Below, piece by piece: positions 23,757 through 33,182 of a stretch of DNA of 64,000 bases. The position numbers and the translations under genes were made by a program. Origin of the DNA: Hymenobacter ginkgonis (GTDB lineage: Bacteria > Bacteroidota > Bacteroidia > Cytophagales > Hymenobacteraceae); assembly GCF_009755225.1 (NCBI RefSeq), contig NZ_WQKZ01000002.1, forward strand, positions 434,001-498,000. Reading direction: 5' to 3'. A model generated the notes under the pieces. The model was not told the origin of the DNA and searched no databases. It worked only from the letters and a program-made list of their open reading frames with translations. The stretch's first letter is position 1, and every line of letters begins with the position of its first letter.

Positions 23757-25127
23757 ATGGCGCCTACCCTCCTCTATTTGCTGAAGGCCAACGGGGTGCT
23801 GGTGTTGTTTGCGGCGGCCTACTACGGGCTGCTGCGCCGGCTCACATTTTTTGGCCTGAACCGGGCGTATTTGGTACTGGCGCTGCTGTTTGCGGCAGTA
23901 TATCCGGCATTACCTATGCCAGCGCTGCTGCCAGCCGAGGCGCTGGCGCCTGTGCCGGCAGCCTGGCAGCAGGCGGCAGGGGTAAGAGCCAGTGTCGGCA
24001 CGCTGGCCCCAAGCGCAGTCATCGACTGGCAGCTGGTTGGCTTAGTGGTGTACGCTGCTGGTGCTGCACTATTTGTGCTGCGGCTGCTGGGGCAGCTGCT
24101 TAGCCTGGCCTGGCTGAGGCGCACTACCCGGCCGGCCACGGTACTGGGGCAACCGGTGCGCCTGCTGGCGCGGCCCGCCGCGCCCTTCTCATTTGGCCGC
24201 GCTATTTACTTGAGTCAGGAGCTGTTAACCAACATGGATGAGCTAGTGGTGGTACTGCGCCACGAGCAAGCCCATGTGCGCCAGTGGCATACGCTTGATG
24301 TGCTGCTGGCGCAGGTAGCCCTTGCACTGGCCTGGGCTAACCCCGCCGCCTGGCTGCTACGCCGCGCCGTGCTCGACAACCTCGAATACTTGGCCGACCG
24401 CGCCGCCCTGCAAACCGGCCTCGACCGCCGCGCCTACCAATACAGCTTGCTGCACCAACAGCCGGGCGCCGTGCCCGCGCCGGCCTTGGCCTTTCATTTC
24501 TCCTTTCTCACCCTCAAAAACCGCATTCTCATGCTGAACCAACCTGCTTCGACTACCCGCCAGCTGGGACGCTACCTGCTGGCTGCGCCCCTCGTGATGG
24601 CCTTGGCGCTGGGCTACTCGGGCGCCCGCGCCCAGGCTGTTACCGCCGTGGTGCAGCCGGCGACTTTCCACCCGAATATTCCGGCCAATGCGCTCTATTA
24701 CCTAGATGGGCAACCCAGCAGCGAGCAGGCCGTGCGGGAGCTGCCCGCCAGCACCATCTATAATATGGACATTATTCAGGATGAGCCGGCTAAAATCAAG
24801 CAGGTTTTTGGTAATACCACGGCCACCAGCGCCATCATCGTTACAACGCAGGCCAACGCCAACTTGCCGGCCGTGCTGGCGCTAGTTGATAAAGCCGATT
24901 TGGGTTCGGGCTACTCGCACACGCCAGTCCAGGTCAACGTGCTGGTGCCGAAAGCTCTGGCCTACATCACCCAGCACTACCCCGACGCGCGCCTGAGCGG
25001 CGAGGTGGTGGAAGCTAAGCGGAAAACGACCGGCGCCGTGAAGTACCACGTGCAGCTGGTATCGGGCAAACGGCCATTTTACGTTTTCTTCACACCGCAG
25101 GGCGACTTCATTTCGGAGCATCGCTAA
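23757..25127 (+). CDS. M56 (BlaR1/MecR1-type) membrane metallopeptidase
   Basis: A 456-residue membrane protease. Helices near 8-25, 35-55 and 95-125 surround the zinc motif VVVLRHEQAHVRQWHTLDVL (HEQAH at 169-173), followed by the distal ligand region NLEYLADRAAL. A last helix (about 265-285) leads to a periplasmic domain of some 170 residues with no penicillin-binding motifs, so it is not a beta-lactam sensor of the classical type. Start is the ATG at 23757, right after the repressor stop. Predicted to cleave or trigger cleavage of the BlaI-like protein on an envelope signal. Confidence 0.88.
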   Translation: MAPTLLYLLKANGVLVLFAAAYYGLLRRLTFFGLNRAYLVLALLFAAVYPALPMPALLPAEALAPVPAAWQQAAGVRASVGTLAPSAVIDWQLVGLVVYAAGAALFVLRLLGQLLSLAWLRRTTRPATVLGQPVRLLARPAAPFSFGRAIYLSQELLTNMDELVVVLRHEQAHVRQWHTLDVLLAQVALALAWANPAAWLLRRAVLDNLEYLADRAALQTGLDRRAYQYSLLHQQPGAVPAPALAFHFSFLTLKNRILMLNQPASTTRQLGRYLLAAPLVMALALGYSGARAQAVTAVVQPATFHPNIPANALYYLDGQPSSEQAVRELPASTIYNMDIIQDEPAKIKQVFGNTTATSAIIVTTQANANLPAVLALVDKADLGSGYSHTPVQVNVLVPKALAYITQHYPDARLSGEVVEAKRKTTGAVKYHVQLVSGKRPFYVFFTPQGDFISEHR

Positions 25128-25172
25128 GGGCGCGGTGCCCGTGCCAACCAAGTAGCCGAAGAGCCCCAGCCG

Positions 25173-25217
25173 CGGCCGGGTAGTTCGCAGAGGTAGCTCT
25201 GGTGAACTACCCGGCCG
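25173..25217. repeat. Inverted repeat with 14-bp perfect arms
   Basis: CGGCCGGGTAGTTC (25173-25186) and its exact complement (25204-25217) enclose a 17-base loop that itself contains AGAGGTAGCTCT. No T-run follows. It lies between the M56 gene and the DUF4175 gene, where it may end the first transcript or shape the leader of the second. Confidence 0.7.
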
Positions 25218-25294
25218 TTTCGCGTCGTTGCTGCATCGGGCGTAACTTGTTGCGGCGCGGGCCGGTGGCAGCGCCCCCAGTCGATTTTTTGCTT

Positions 25295-28200
25295 ATGACG
25301 ATGGTAGCGACTCCCCCGGCGGCCGGGGTTTCTCTCAACGAGTTTCCGGTGCTCACCCAAGTACGGGCCGAACTCGAAGCCTACAAGCGCAAGTTTTACC
25401 TGAGCCTGCTGGTGCGGGGCAGCTTGATAGCGGGCGCCTTGCTGCTGAGCTTGTTTGTGCTCTTCAACGTGCTCGAATACTTCCTGTACCTGCCCACGGC
25501 GGTGCGGGCGGGCCTGCTGTTCAGCTTCTTGGCCTTGGCTGTGTACGCAGTGGGGCGCTGGCTGTGGCAGCCCCTGGCGGCGCTGGCCAACCTGCGCCGC
25601 CTGCTAAGCGACGAGCAGGCGGCCCGCCAGGTGGGCGAGTTGTTTCCGCAGGTGCAAGACCGCCTACTGAACGCCTTGCAGCTGCAAGGCCAGGCCCGTG
25701 GCAACGAGCTATTGCTGGCTAGCCTCGAGCAGCGTGCCGGCCAGCTACAAGGGGTGTCGTTTGCGCAGGGCATTGATATTCAGCAGCAAAGCAAGCCGCT
25801 GTGGAAGTACGTGCTACCCCCCCTGGCGGTGCTGCTGCTGGCGCTGGCGTTTTACCCCGCGCTCATCACCCAAAGTACTAGCCACATTTGGCATTTTCAG
25901 CGGCAATACTCGCGGCCCGCACCGTTTGATTTTGTACTGAAAAACAAGAATTTGCGCGTTTTTAAAGGCGAAAATTTCACCCTGGAGGTAGCTGTAGCTG
26001 GTAAGGTACTGCCGGCCACCGTCAGTATGTTTATTGACGGTGCCGAGCGGCCTTTGACCAAAGTGCCGGGCCACGCCGATGCGTTTCGCTACACCTTCGA
26101 GCAGCCTGACCAAGACGTGGCGTTTCAGCTCAGCGGCGCCGGCTTTGTGTCGCCCGAGTACCACCTGATGGTGCTGGAGCGGCCTGACCTGCGCGACTTT
26201 ACGGTGCACGTGGCCTACCCCCCCTACACCGGCCGAGCCGCCGAAACCATTCGCAACGGCGGCAACCTGACCGTGCCCGAGGGCAGCCAGCTGCGCTGGG
26301 AGTTTAGCACGGCAGCCACCGAGGCGCTGGCCCTGCAATTCAGCCAACCGGCCGAAACCGTGCCTGCCACCCGCAACGGCGACGCTTTTGTGGCCGAGCG
26401 CCGGGCGCTTCGCTCGCAGCCGTACCTAGTGCAGCTGCGCAACGCGGCCAGCCTCAACCGCGACCCCATCAGCTACCAGCTCACGGTGGTGCCCGACGCG
26501 CCGCCCACACTCACCGTGGAGGCATTTTCGGACACCACTTCGTTGCGGTTTTTGGCCCTCGGTGGCATGGCTCAGGATGACTACGGCCTTACGGCGTTGC
26601 GCCTGCACTACCAGGTGCGCCGGGCCGGCGCGGGTGGGGGGGGTAGCCCTTCGGTTAGTCGCGCCTTGCCCCTGCCCAGCGGCGTGGGCGGCACTTACTC
26701 GTACACCTGGAACCTGGCGACGCTCAACTTGCAGCCCGGCGACCGGCTCGAGTATGTTGTGGAAGCGCTTGATAACGACGGTATTCACGGCCCTAAGAGC
26801 ACGCGCTCGCGGCCGCTGGAGTTTCGCCTGCCCAGCCGGCACGAATTAGACAAGCATCTGGCTTCGCAGGCTAATTCGGTGGCCAGCCAACTGAGCTCAG
26901 CGGCCAAGCAGAGCAAGCAGCTGGAACGCGAACTGGCTCAGAGCCGCGACAAGCTCAAGACCAAGCGCGACATGAGCTTCCAGGACCGCAAGCAGCTGCA
27001 AGACATGCTGGAGCAAAAGCAGCAGCTCGACCAGCAGGTGCAACAGATGCAGCAAAAGTTTGAGCAGCTGCAACTACAGCAAAACCAGCTCGACCCCAAA
27101 AGCGAAGAACTGGCCAAGAAGGCCGAGGAGCTAAAAAAGCTCATGAACGACCTGCTTGACCCTGAAACCAAAAAGCTTTACGACAAGCTGCAAAAGCTGC
27201 TGGAACAGCAAAAGCAGCCCGATGCCGAAATGCAAAAGCTACTGGCGCAGCTCGAAAACAAGGAAAATACTTTGCAGAAGGAGTTAGACCGCGCCCTCGA
27301 AATGTTCAAGCAAATGCAGTTTGAGCAAAAGGCCGAGAAAACCGCCGACCGGCTTGAACAACTGGCTAAGGAAGAGGAAAAACTGGCCGAGCAAACCGCC
27401 CAAAACGACAAAAATAGCCCCGACAACAAGCTCACCAAACAGCAGCAGGAAGCTAAAAATGACCAGCTAGCGCAGGAGCAAGCCAATAAACGTCAAGACT
27501 TTGAGCAGCTTAAGGAAGACCTCAAAGACCTGAAGCAGCAGGACAAGGAACTGGGCGACCAGAACGGCCTCGACGAGCAAAAGCCCGACCAGCAGCAAAC
27601 TGACCAGGATATGCAGGACGGCGAGCAGCAGCTTTCGAAGAACCAGAACCAGAAGGCCAGCCAAAGCCAGAAAGCCGCCGCCGAGCGCCTGCAGAAAATG
27701 GCTAAGAAGATGAAAGACCAAATGAGCGACGACGAGCAGGAAAAGGCCCAGCAGAATATCGACGACCTGCGCGATATCCTAGATAACCTCGTCACGCTCA
27801 GCTTCGACCAGGAGAAATTGATGAAGGACTTCCGGGCCGTAGACCAGACCGACCCACGCTTTGTGCAACTCGGCCAAACGCAGCGCAAGCTGCGCGACGA
27901 TGCCCAGATTATCCAAGACTCACTGTACGCGCTGGCTAAGCGCGAACCCAAGATTCAGAGCTTTGTAACGCGCGAAGTGGGCGAGATGAACGGCCGCATG
28001 GACGAGAGCCTGAACCATATTCGGCAGCGCGACGTGCCCCGCGCCACCACGACCCAGCAGCAGGCCATGACGAGCATCAACAACCTGGCCCTCATGCTTT
28101 CCGATGCCCTCGGCCAGATGCAGCAAGAGATGCAGCAGATGCAGGGCAAAGGCCAGCCCCAGAGCGGCGGCGGCAAGCCCGGCAAGAAAAAAGGCAAGGG

Positions 28201-28774
28201 TGGCTCGCCCGGCGCCGGCAGCCTCAGCAAGATGCAGCAGCAGCTCAACCAGCAGATTCAGCAGCTCTCGCAGAGCGGCAAAACCGGGCGCGCCCTCTCG
28301 CAAGAACTGGCCAAGCTAGCCGGCCAGCAGCAGATGCTGCGCCAAGCTATGCAGCAGCTCGGCAACATGCCGGGGGGTAGCAAGCCCGGTGGCAAAGACG
28401 GCAAAACTGGGGGTAAGGACGGCCAAGACAAAGATGGCCAGGGCGGCGCGGGCAATGCCGGTGAAATGAAAAAGCTAATGGAGCAGACCGAAACCGACCT
28501 CGTTAATAAACGCCTCACCGAAGAAACCATTAACCGCCAGCGCCAGATACTTACGCGCCTGCTCGAAGCCGAAAAATCGGCCCGCGAGCGCGACCAGGAC
28601 ACCAAGCGCGAGGCCCAAGCCGCTCAAAACCACCCGCCGGTATTTCCGCCTGCCTTCGACAAATACAAACCAGCAGCTAAAGACCAACAAACCGACCTCT
28701 TACGCCGGCCACAGCCTACCTTCACGCCCTACTACCAGCAAAAAGTAAGCGAGTATTTTCAAAAAACTCGCTAA
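25295..28774 (+). CDS. DUF4175-family membrane coiled-coil protein
   Basis: A very large protein (1159 residues from the ATG at 25295; another ATG lies two codons later, and the open frame 31 codons upstream is not credible as coding). Three hydrophobic segments are at about 35-60, 67-90 and 170-190. A beta-rich region of about 300 residues follows (VHVAYPPYTGRAAETIRNGG is typical of the family), then from about 515 an extended Gln/Lys/Asp-rich coiled coil (LEQKQQLDQQVQQMQQKFEQ) and a Gly/Lys-rich low-complexity tail (GGSKPGGKDGKTGGKDGQDK). The family is common in Bacteroidota and of unknown function; topology suggests an envelope structural protein. It heads the conserved run into the ATPase, ybeY and mnmG genes. 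Confidence 0.85.
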   Translation: MTMVATPPAAGVSLNEFPVLTQVRAELEAYKRKFYLSLLVRGSLIAGALLLSLFVLFNVLEYFLYLPTAVRAGLLFSFLALAVYAVGRWLWQPLAALANLRRLLSDEQAARQVGELFPQVQDRLLNALQLQGQARGNELLLASLEQRAGQLQGVSFAQGIDIQQQSKPLWKYVLPPLAVLLLALAFYPALITQSTSHIWHFQRQYSRPAPFDFVLKNKNLRVFKGENFTLEVAVAGKVLPATVSMFIDGAERPLTKVPGHADAFRYTFEQPDQDVAFQLSGAGFVSPEYHLMVLERPDLRDFTVHVAYPPYTGRAAETIRNGGNLTVPEGSQLRWEFSTAATEALALQFSQPAETVPATRNGDAFVAERRALRSQPYLVQLRNAASLNRDPISYQLTVVPDAPPTLTVEAFSDTTSLRFLALGGMAQDDYGLTALRLHYQVRRAGAGGGGSPSVSRALPLPSGVGGTYSYTWNLATLNLQPGDRLEYVVEALDNDGIHGPKSTRSRPLEFRLPSRHELDKHLASQANSVASQLSSAAKQSKQLERELAQSRDKLKTKRDMSFQDRKQLQDMLEQKQQLDQQVQQMQQKFEQLQLQQNQLDPKSEELAKKAEELKKLMNDLLDPETKKLYDKLQKLLEQQKQPDAEMQKLLAQLENKENTLQKELDRALEMFKQMQFEQKAEKTADRLEQLAKEEEKLAEQTAQNDKNSPDNKLTKQQQEAKNDQLAQEQANKRQDFEQLKEDLKDLKQQDKELGDQNGLDEQKPDQQQTDQDMQDGEQQLSKNQNQKASQSQKAAAERLQKMAKKMKDQMSDDEQEKAQQNIDDLRDILDNLVTLSFDQEKLMKDFRAVDQTDPRFVQLGQTQRKLRDDAQIIQDSLYALAKREPKIQSFVTREVGEMNGRMDESLNHIRQRDVPRATTTQQQAMTSINNLALMLSDALGQMQQEMQQMQGKGQPQSGGGKPGKKKGKGGSPGAGSLSKMQQQLNQQIQQLSQSGKTGRALSQELAKLAGQQQMLRQAMQQLGNMPGGSKPGGKDGKTGGKDGQDKDGQGGAGNAGEMKKLMEQTETDLVNKRLTEETINRQRQILTRLLEAEKSARERDQDTKREAQAAQNHPPVFPPAFDKYKPAAKDQQTDLLRRPQPTFTPYYQQKVSEYFQKTR

Positions 28775-28882
28775 GGTTGCGTAACCTTGCCCTTGAGCTT
28801 ACGTAAGGGCCCCTTTGTGATAGCTATTGTTTAGGCAGTGCCGCGCCCACCTGGCTTTTAGTCATGGCGCCGGGGCACTGCC
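28773..28882. other. Three successive hairpins between DUF4175 and ATPase genes
   Basis: AAGGTT-GCGT-AACCTT overlaps the stop codon (28773-28788), GCCCTT...AAGGGC follows (28789-28810), and GGCAGTGCC...GGCACTGCC (28834-28882) lies just before the next promoter box. None has a long T-run. They probably mark the transcript end and mRNA processing sites. Confidence 0.5.
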
Positions 28883-28902
28883 TGAATTTTGCACACTTGT
28901 TA

Positions 28903-28910
28903 TACTTTTG
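28903..28910 (+). promoter_or_regulatory. Bacteroidota -7 box (TACTTTTG)
   Basis: Matches TAnnTTTG, 48 bases before the ATG of the ATP-binding protein. No convincing -33 element at the usual spacing. Confidence 0.4.
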
Positions 28911-28957
28911 TCCTCCCTATTTCTGCGTCGCTCTCCTTCTACCCTCCGCCGCCCCCT

Positions 28958-29389
28958 ATGAAGCAGGTTAAAATACAGATTCCGTCACTCGTGGAAAACA
29001 TTCGCGTCGTGGAGAGTTTCATCGACAACTCCAAGGACACGTTCCACATCGAGGACGATATCTACGGCAATATTATGGTGGCCGTTACGGAAGCCGTAAA
29101 CAACGCGATTCGCCACGGCAACAAGTTTGACAAGGACAAAAACGTATACCTCTCGCTGTACGTGAACCCCGACAAGCTGAAGTTTGAGATTGAGGATGAG
29201 GGTACGGGCTTCGATTTTACGAACCTCGACGACCCTACTGCTCCCGAAAACCTGGAGAACCCCGGTGGCCGCGGCATTTTTCTGATTCGCCACCTCGCCG
29301 ACGAAGTGGAGTTCAGCAATGACGGCCGGCGTATTGAACTCACCTTTGCCCTTACCCCTGGCCCTGCGCCCGAAGCCGCTGCCGCATGA
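28958..29389 (+). CDS. ATP-binding protein, RsbW/anti-sigma-type HATPase
   Basis: A 143-residue GHKL ATPase of the serine-kinase/anti-sigma class: N box VAVTEAVNNAIRHGNKFD, G1 box IEDEGTGFDF and G2 box NPGGRGIFLIRHLAD. The ATG at 28958 (MKQVKIQIPS) fits the domain start; the frame is open 23 codons further upstream but those residues look non-coding. No anti-anti-sigma or sigma gene is adjacent, so the partner is unknown. Its stop overlaps ybeY (ATGA), so the two are translationally coupled, an arrangement common in Bacteroidota. Confidence 0.88.
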   Translation: MKQVKIQIPSLVENIRVVESFIDNSKDTFHIEDDIYGNIMVAVTEAVNNAIRHGNKFDKDKNVYLSLYVNPDKLKFEIEDEGTGFDFTNLDDPTAPENLENPGGRGIFLIRHLADEVEFSNDGRRIELTFALTPGPAPEAAAA

Positions 29390-29853
29390 ATGCTGCCACT
29401 ACCGCCGGCGTCCGCTATTTTGAAGCCCCCGGTATAGAATTCGTCGTAGAGGACGTGCCAGAGTTCGGCCTGCACGACGCCGAAGACCTGGTGGCTTGGA
29501 TTGAGCGCATTGCGGCGGTGCACGAGTACCGTATTGCGCAGCTTACGTTCATTTTCTGCACCGATGAATACCTCCATAAATTGAATATGGAGTACCTCAA
29601 CCACGACACCCTCACGGACATTATCACCTTCGATAATGCCGATGATGCCGACGTACTGGAGGGTGATATTTTCATCAGTGTAGAGCGCGTAGCTGACAAT
29701 GCCAAAGACCTGAATATCAGCTTCCGCGATGAGTTGCACCGCGTAATGATTCACGGGGTGCTGCACCTGCTTGGCTACCACGACAAAGACCTGCTTAGCC
29801 AAACCGCCATGCGCCGCAAGGAGGATTATTGCCTCTCGCTGCGCGGGTTTTGA
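29386..29853 (+). CDS. ybeY: Endoribonuclease YbeY (16S rRNA maturation)
   Basis: A 155-residue zinc-dependent endoribonuclease that takes part in 16S rRNA 3'-end maturation and ribosome quality control. The metal motif HGVLHLLGYHD (His 123 onward) is complete, preceded by LTFIFCTDEYLHKLNMEYL and the DTLTDIITFD strand typical of the family; GDIFISVERV matches too. ATG at 29386 overlaps the preceding stop by 4 bp. The first 15 residues are a short non-conserved extension. Firm assignment. Confidence 0.95.
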   Translation: MNAATTAGVRYFEAPGIEFVVEDVPEFGLHDAEDLVAWIERIAAVHEYRIAQLTFIFCTDEYLHKLNMEYLNHDTLTDIITFDNADDADVLEGDIFISVERVADNAKDLNISFRDELHRVMIHGVLHLLGYHDKDLLSQTAMRRKEDYCLSLRGF

Positions 29854-29883
29854 TTGCTGAGCCAGCCGGCCTAACTACTTAGT

Positions 29884-30582
29884 ATGCTGCGCAGTATCCC
29901 CGGTGTCGTGCTCGACTATTACCTGAGCCAGGGCTACTACCGAATGCGGCAGGACTTGTTTACCTGCCAATTCCTACCCCACGCCGACCAGCTATACACG
30001 GTGCATTGGTTGCGCCTGGTGCTGCGCCACGTGCAATACGGCAGTAAGCAGCGCCATTTGCTGCGGCTTAATGCGCCGTTCACGGTCACGGTGCAGCCAT
30101 TTCGCCTCACAGCGGAGTACGAGGCTCTCTATAACCTTTATCACCAGAGTATTACCTTCGATGCGTCGCCCACGCTCGAAGAACTACTACTGGATGACAC
30201 TTCTCACTCGTTATTCAAAACCGAAGTGATAGAAGTGCGCGACGGCGACGTATTGATTGCCGCCGGCATTTTTGACCAAGGCACGGACAGCATTGCTGGC
30301 ATCGTCAACTTCTACCACCCAGCCTACCGCAAACACAGCTTGGGCAAGTACCTGATGCTGCTGAAGATAGCCCACGCCAGCCAGCAGCAAAAAACGTACT
30401 ACTACCCCGGCTACCTTGTGCACGGCTACCCCAAGTTCGACTACAAGCTATTTGCCTGCCCGGCGGCCACGGAGGTATTTGATTGCCGCAATGGTCGCTG
30501 GCAGCCTTTTAGTTGGGAGGAAGTAGCCCGGCAGTCAGCCGCATTGCAGGTTGATTGGCAGTCAGAACACGATAACGATTGA
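29884..30582 (+). CDS. Arginyl/leucyl-tRNA-protein transferase-like (ATE/Bpt fold) protein
   Basis: A 232-residue protein resembling bacterial Bpt/ATE aminoacyl-tRNA-protein transferases. The N-terminal part reads SQGYYRMRQDLFTC, the place of the ATE YRPxCxxC region but with one Cys. The C-terminal GNAT-like half gives IFDQGTDSIAGIVNFYHPAY, then LGKYLMLLKIAHASQQQKTY and YPGYLVHGYPKFDYKLF, matching the ATE pattern (YLGYWI.G.PKM.YK). Such enzymes add Leu or Arg to protein N termini as degradation signals. With most N-terminal Cys missing, activity is not certain; an ordinary acetyltransferase is the alternative. It lies 30 bp after ybeY, probably in the same operon. Confidence 0.7.
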   Translation: MLRSIPGVVLDYYLSQGYYRMRQDLFTCQFLPHADQLYTVHWLRLVLRHVQYGSKQRHLLRLNAPFTVTVQPFRLTAEYEALYNLYHQSITFDASPTLEELLLDDTSHSLFKTEVIEVRDGDVLIAAGIFDQGTDSIAGIVNFYHPAYRKHSLGKYLMLLKIAHASQQQKTYYYPGYLVHGYPKFDYKLFACPAATEVFDCRNGRWQPFSWEEVARQSAALQVDWQSEHDND

Positions 30583-30647
30583 ACTAGCTAGGTTATTCGC
30601 CTATTTTCGCAGGCTGTTTTATCGTGCTTAATTGCCTCGTTGTTGCC

Positions 30648-31100
30648 ATGCTGCACCTCACCCGTACTACTTCCGAGAATCTCAATTTTCGCACGCTCGT
30701 GCAGCTGCTCGACCAAGATTTGGCTGAGCGCGATGGCGCCGAACACAGCTTCTACGCGCAGTTCAATACTATTGCGCAGCTCCAGCACGTAGTGGTAGCC
30801 TACCAGAACGAGGAGCCGGTTGGCTGCGGTGCTTTTAAGCATTTTGAAGGCTATGCCGTCGAAATTAAGCGCATGTACGTGCGGCCCACCCACCGGCAGC
30901 AAGGCATTGCTCAGGCGGTTTTAGCCGAGTTAGAGCGGTGGGCCGCCGAGCTAGGCTACGCCAGCTGCGTGCTGGAAACCGGCAAAAAACAACCCGAAGC
31001 CATTCGGCTCTACGAGCGCAGCGGTTACGCTACGATTCCCAACTACGGGCAGTACATCGGGGTAGCAAATAGCGTGTGCTTGCAGAAGCCGATTAACTAG
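30648..31100 (+). CDS. GNAT family N-acetyltransferase
   Basis: A 150-residue acetyl-CoA-dependent acetyltransferase. The acetyl-CoA loop is VRPTHRQQGIAQAVLAELERWA (core R-x-x-G-I-A), preceded by the beta-strand AVEIKRMYV and followed by LYERSGYATIPNYGQYIG, the C-terminal part of the fold. The ATG at 30648 is preferred; one 24 bases earlier adds only MLNCLVVA. Substrate unknown (small amine, antibiotic or protein N terminus). Between the ATE-like gene and mnmG, all on the same strand. Confidence 0.88.
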   Translation: MLHLTRTTSENLNFRTLVQLLDQDLAERDGAEHSFYAQFNTIAQLQHVVVAYQNEEPVGCGAFKHFEGYAVEIKRMYVRPTHRQQGIAQAVLAELERWAAELGYASCVLETGKKQPEAIRLYERSGYATIPNYGQYIGVANSVCLQKPIN

Positions 31101-31206
31101 TAGGACCGGGGCGCCTACTGCTAGCCTTTTTGTGGCGAACTTTGTAGCCGGTTTCTGTTGTCCTATTGAACACTGGTTCAAAAAGACGACCTTTAGCGCT
31201 ACCCCT

Positions 31207-33075
31207 ATGTTTCAGCAAGAAGAATACGACCTCATCGTAGTAGGCGCGGGCCATGCCGGCTGCGAAGCCGCCGCGGCCGCCGCCAACCTGGGCTCGAAGG
31301 TGCTGCTGGTGACGATGAACATGAATACCATCGCCCAGATGTCGTGCAACCCGGCGATGGGGGGGGTAGCCAAAGGCCAGATAGTGCGCGAGATAGATGC
31401 GCTCGGCGGGCAGTCGGGCCTCATCACCGACCGCACCATGATTCAGTTTCGGATGCTGAACCGCTCGAAAGGCCCCGCCATGTGGAGCCCGCGCGCGCAA
31501 AGCGACCGCATGCGCTTTGCTGAGGAATGGCGCCTGACGCTGGAGCAGATTCCGAACGTCGATTTCTGGCAGGAAGCCGTCACGGGCTTGCTGATTGAGA
31601 ACGACGCTTGCGTGGGCATTCGCACCGCGCTCGGCATCGAGTTTCGCAGCAAAACGGTGGTGCTTACCAACGGCACTTTCCTCAACGGCCTGATTCACAT
31701 TGGGGAGAAGAACTTTGGGGGGGGTAGGGCCGCGGAGAAAAACAGCCGCGGTATCACCGAGCAGCTCTTGGAGCTGGGCTTTGAGGCCGGGCGCATGAAA
31801 ACCGGCACGCCGCCCCGCGTGGATGGCCGCTCGCTCGACTATTCTAAAATGGAAGTGCAGGACGGCGACGCCAACCCGAGTCGTTTCTCGTACCTCGACA
31901 CGCCGCCGCTCACGGGGCAGCGCCCGTGCTACATCACGTATACCAACGAGCGGGTGCACAACATCTTGCGCGAAGGCTTCGAGAAATCGCCCATGTTTCA
32001 GGGGCGCATTAAGGGACTGGGGCCGCGCTACTGCCCGAGCGTGGAAGACAAAATCAACCGCTTTGCCGACAAAGACCGGCACCAGATTTTTGTGGAGCCC
32101 GAGGGCTGGAGCACCGTGGAGTGCTACGTAAACGGCTTTAGCAGTTCGCTGCCGGAGGATGTGCAGTACCGCGCCCTGCGCGAGATTGCGGGCTTTGAAA
32201 AGGCCAAAATGTTCCGGCCCGGCTACGCGATTGAGTACGACTTCTTCCCGCCTACCCAGCTTACCAACACGCTCGAAACCAAGCCAGTGCGCAACCTCTG
32301 GCTGGCGGGCCAGATAAACGGCACCACCGGCTACGAAGAAGCGGCTTGCCAAGGCCTGATGGCCGGCATCAACGCTCACCAGCGCGCCCACGACAAGCCG
32401 GCCTTCACGCTGCGGCGCGACGAGGCCTACATTGGTGTGCTCATCGACGACCTCATCAATAAAGGCACCGACGAGCCCTACCGCATGTTTACGAGCCGGG
32501 CCGAGCACCGCATCTTGCTGCGCCAAGACAACGCCGACCTGCGCCTTACCCCCCTCGGGCACGCCCTGGGCCTAGCCAGCGACGAGCGCTTGGCCCGCGT
32601 GCGCCAGAAGGAAGCCGATACTGCCGCTGCCCTGGCTGTGCTGGCCAACTTCGGCATTGAGCTCGCCGACATCAATCCCTTCTTGGTAGCGCACGGCTCG
32701 GCCGAGATTCACGAGAAAACCCGCGCCCTCAACCTGCTGCGCCGGCCTAATATTGAGCTACCTGAGCTGACGGCCGCGCTGCCCGCGCTGGCCGAAAAGC
32801 TGGCGGCCTTTGGGGCCGAAGCCCAGGAGCAAGCCATTATTCAGACCAAGTACGAAACGTACTTGCAGAAGGAGCAGCAGCAGGCCCAGCGCATGCGCGA
32901 GCTAGAAAACTTCGTGATTCAGGGCCGCCTCAACTACGGCGCCATGCCCGCGCTTAGCCACGAGGCACGCGAAAAATTGCTCAAGATTCAGCCCGAAACG
33001 TTGGGGCAAGCTTCGCGCATCAGCGGCGTGAGCCCCGCCGACGTGTCGGTGCTTATGGTGTACCTGGGACGATGA
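31207..33075 (+). CDS. mnmG: tRNA uridine-5-carboxymethylaminomethyl modification enzyme MnmG (GidA)
   Basis: FAD-dependent enzyme that, with MnmE, builds the cmnm5 modification on U34 of several tRNAs. 622 residues from the ATG at 31207. The FAD-binding motif DLIVVGAGHAGCEAA is at about 8-22, followed by MSCNPAMGGVAKGQIVREIDALGG, the GidA signature GLGPRYCPSVEDKI, and RNLWLAGQINGTTGYEEAACQGL near 380. The C-terminal helical domain ends in SGVSPADVSVLMVYLGR. In many bacteria this gene neighbours the replication origin; here it is about 3 kb from the DnaA-box cluster. MnmE is not in the window. Confidence 0.97.
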   Translation: MFQQEEYDLIVVGAGHAGCEAAAAAANLGSKVLLVTMNMNTIAQMSCNPAMGGVAKGQIVREIDALGGQSGLITDRTMIQFRMLNRSKGPAMWSPRAQSDRMRFAEEWRLTLEQIPNVDFWQEAVTGLLIENDACVGIRTALGIEFRSKTVVLTNGTFLNGLIHIGEKNFGGGRAAEKNSRGITEQLLELGFEAGRMKTGTPPRVDGRSLDYSKMEVQDGDANPSRFSYLDTPPLTGQRPCYITYTNERVHNILREGFEKSPMFQGRIKGLGPRYCPSVEDKINRFADKDRHQIFVEPEGWSTVECYVNGFSSSLPEDVQYRALREIAGFEKAKMFRPGYAIEYDFFPPTQLTNTLETKPVRNLWLAGQINGTTGYEEAACQGLMAGINAHQRAHDKPAFTLRRDEAYIGVLIDDLINKGTDEPYRMFTSRAEHRILLRQDNADLRLTPLGHALGLASDERLARVRQKEADTAAALAVLANFGIELADINPFLVAHGSAEIHEKTRALNLLRRPNIELPELTAALPALAEKLAAFGAEAQEQAIIQTKYETYLQKEQQQAQRMRELENFVIQGRLNYGAMPALSHEAREKLLKIQPETLGQASRISGVSPADVSVLMVYLGR

Positions 33076-33182
33076 CGTGGAGTTAGGCGTTAAAAGTTAG
33101 GCGTTAACGACCGGCCTTGCAGCTGCTATTGCGCCCAACTTTTAGCTCTTAGCTTTTAGCTCATACCTCATAATTAAACGAA

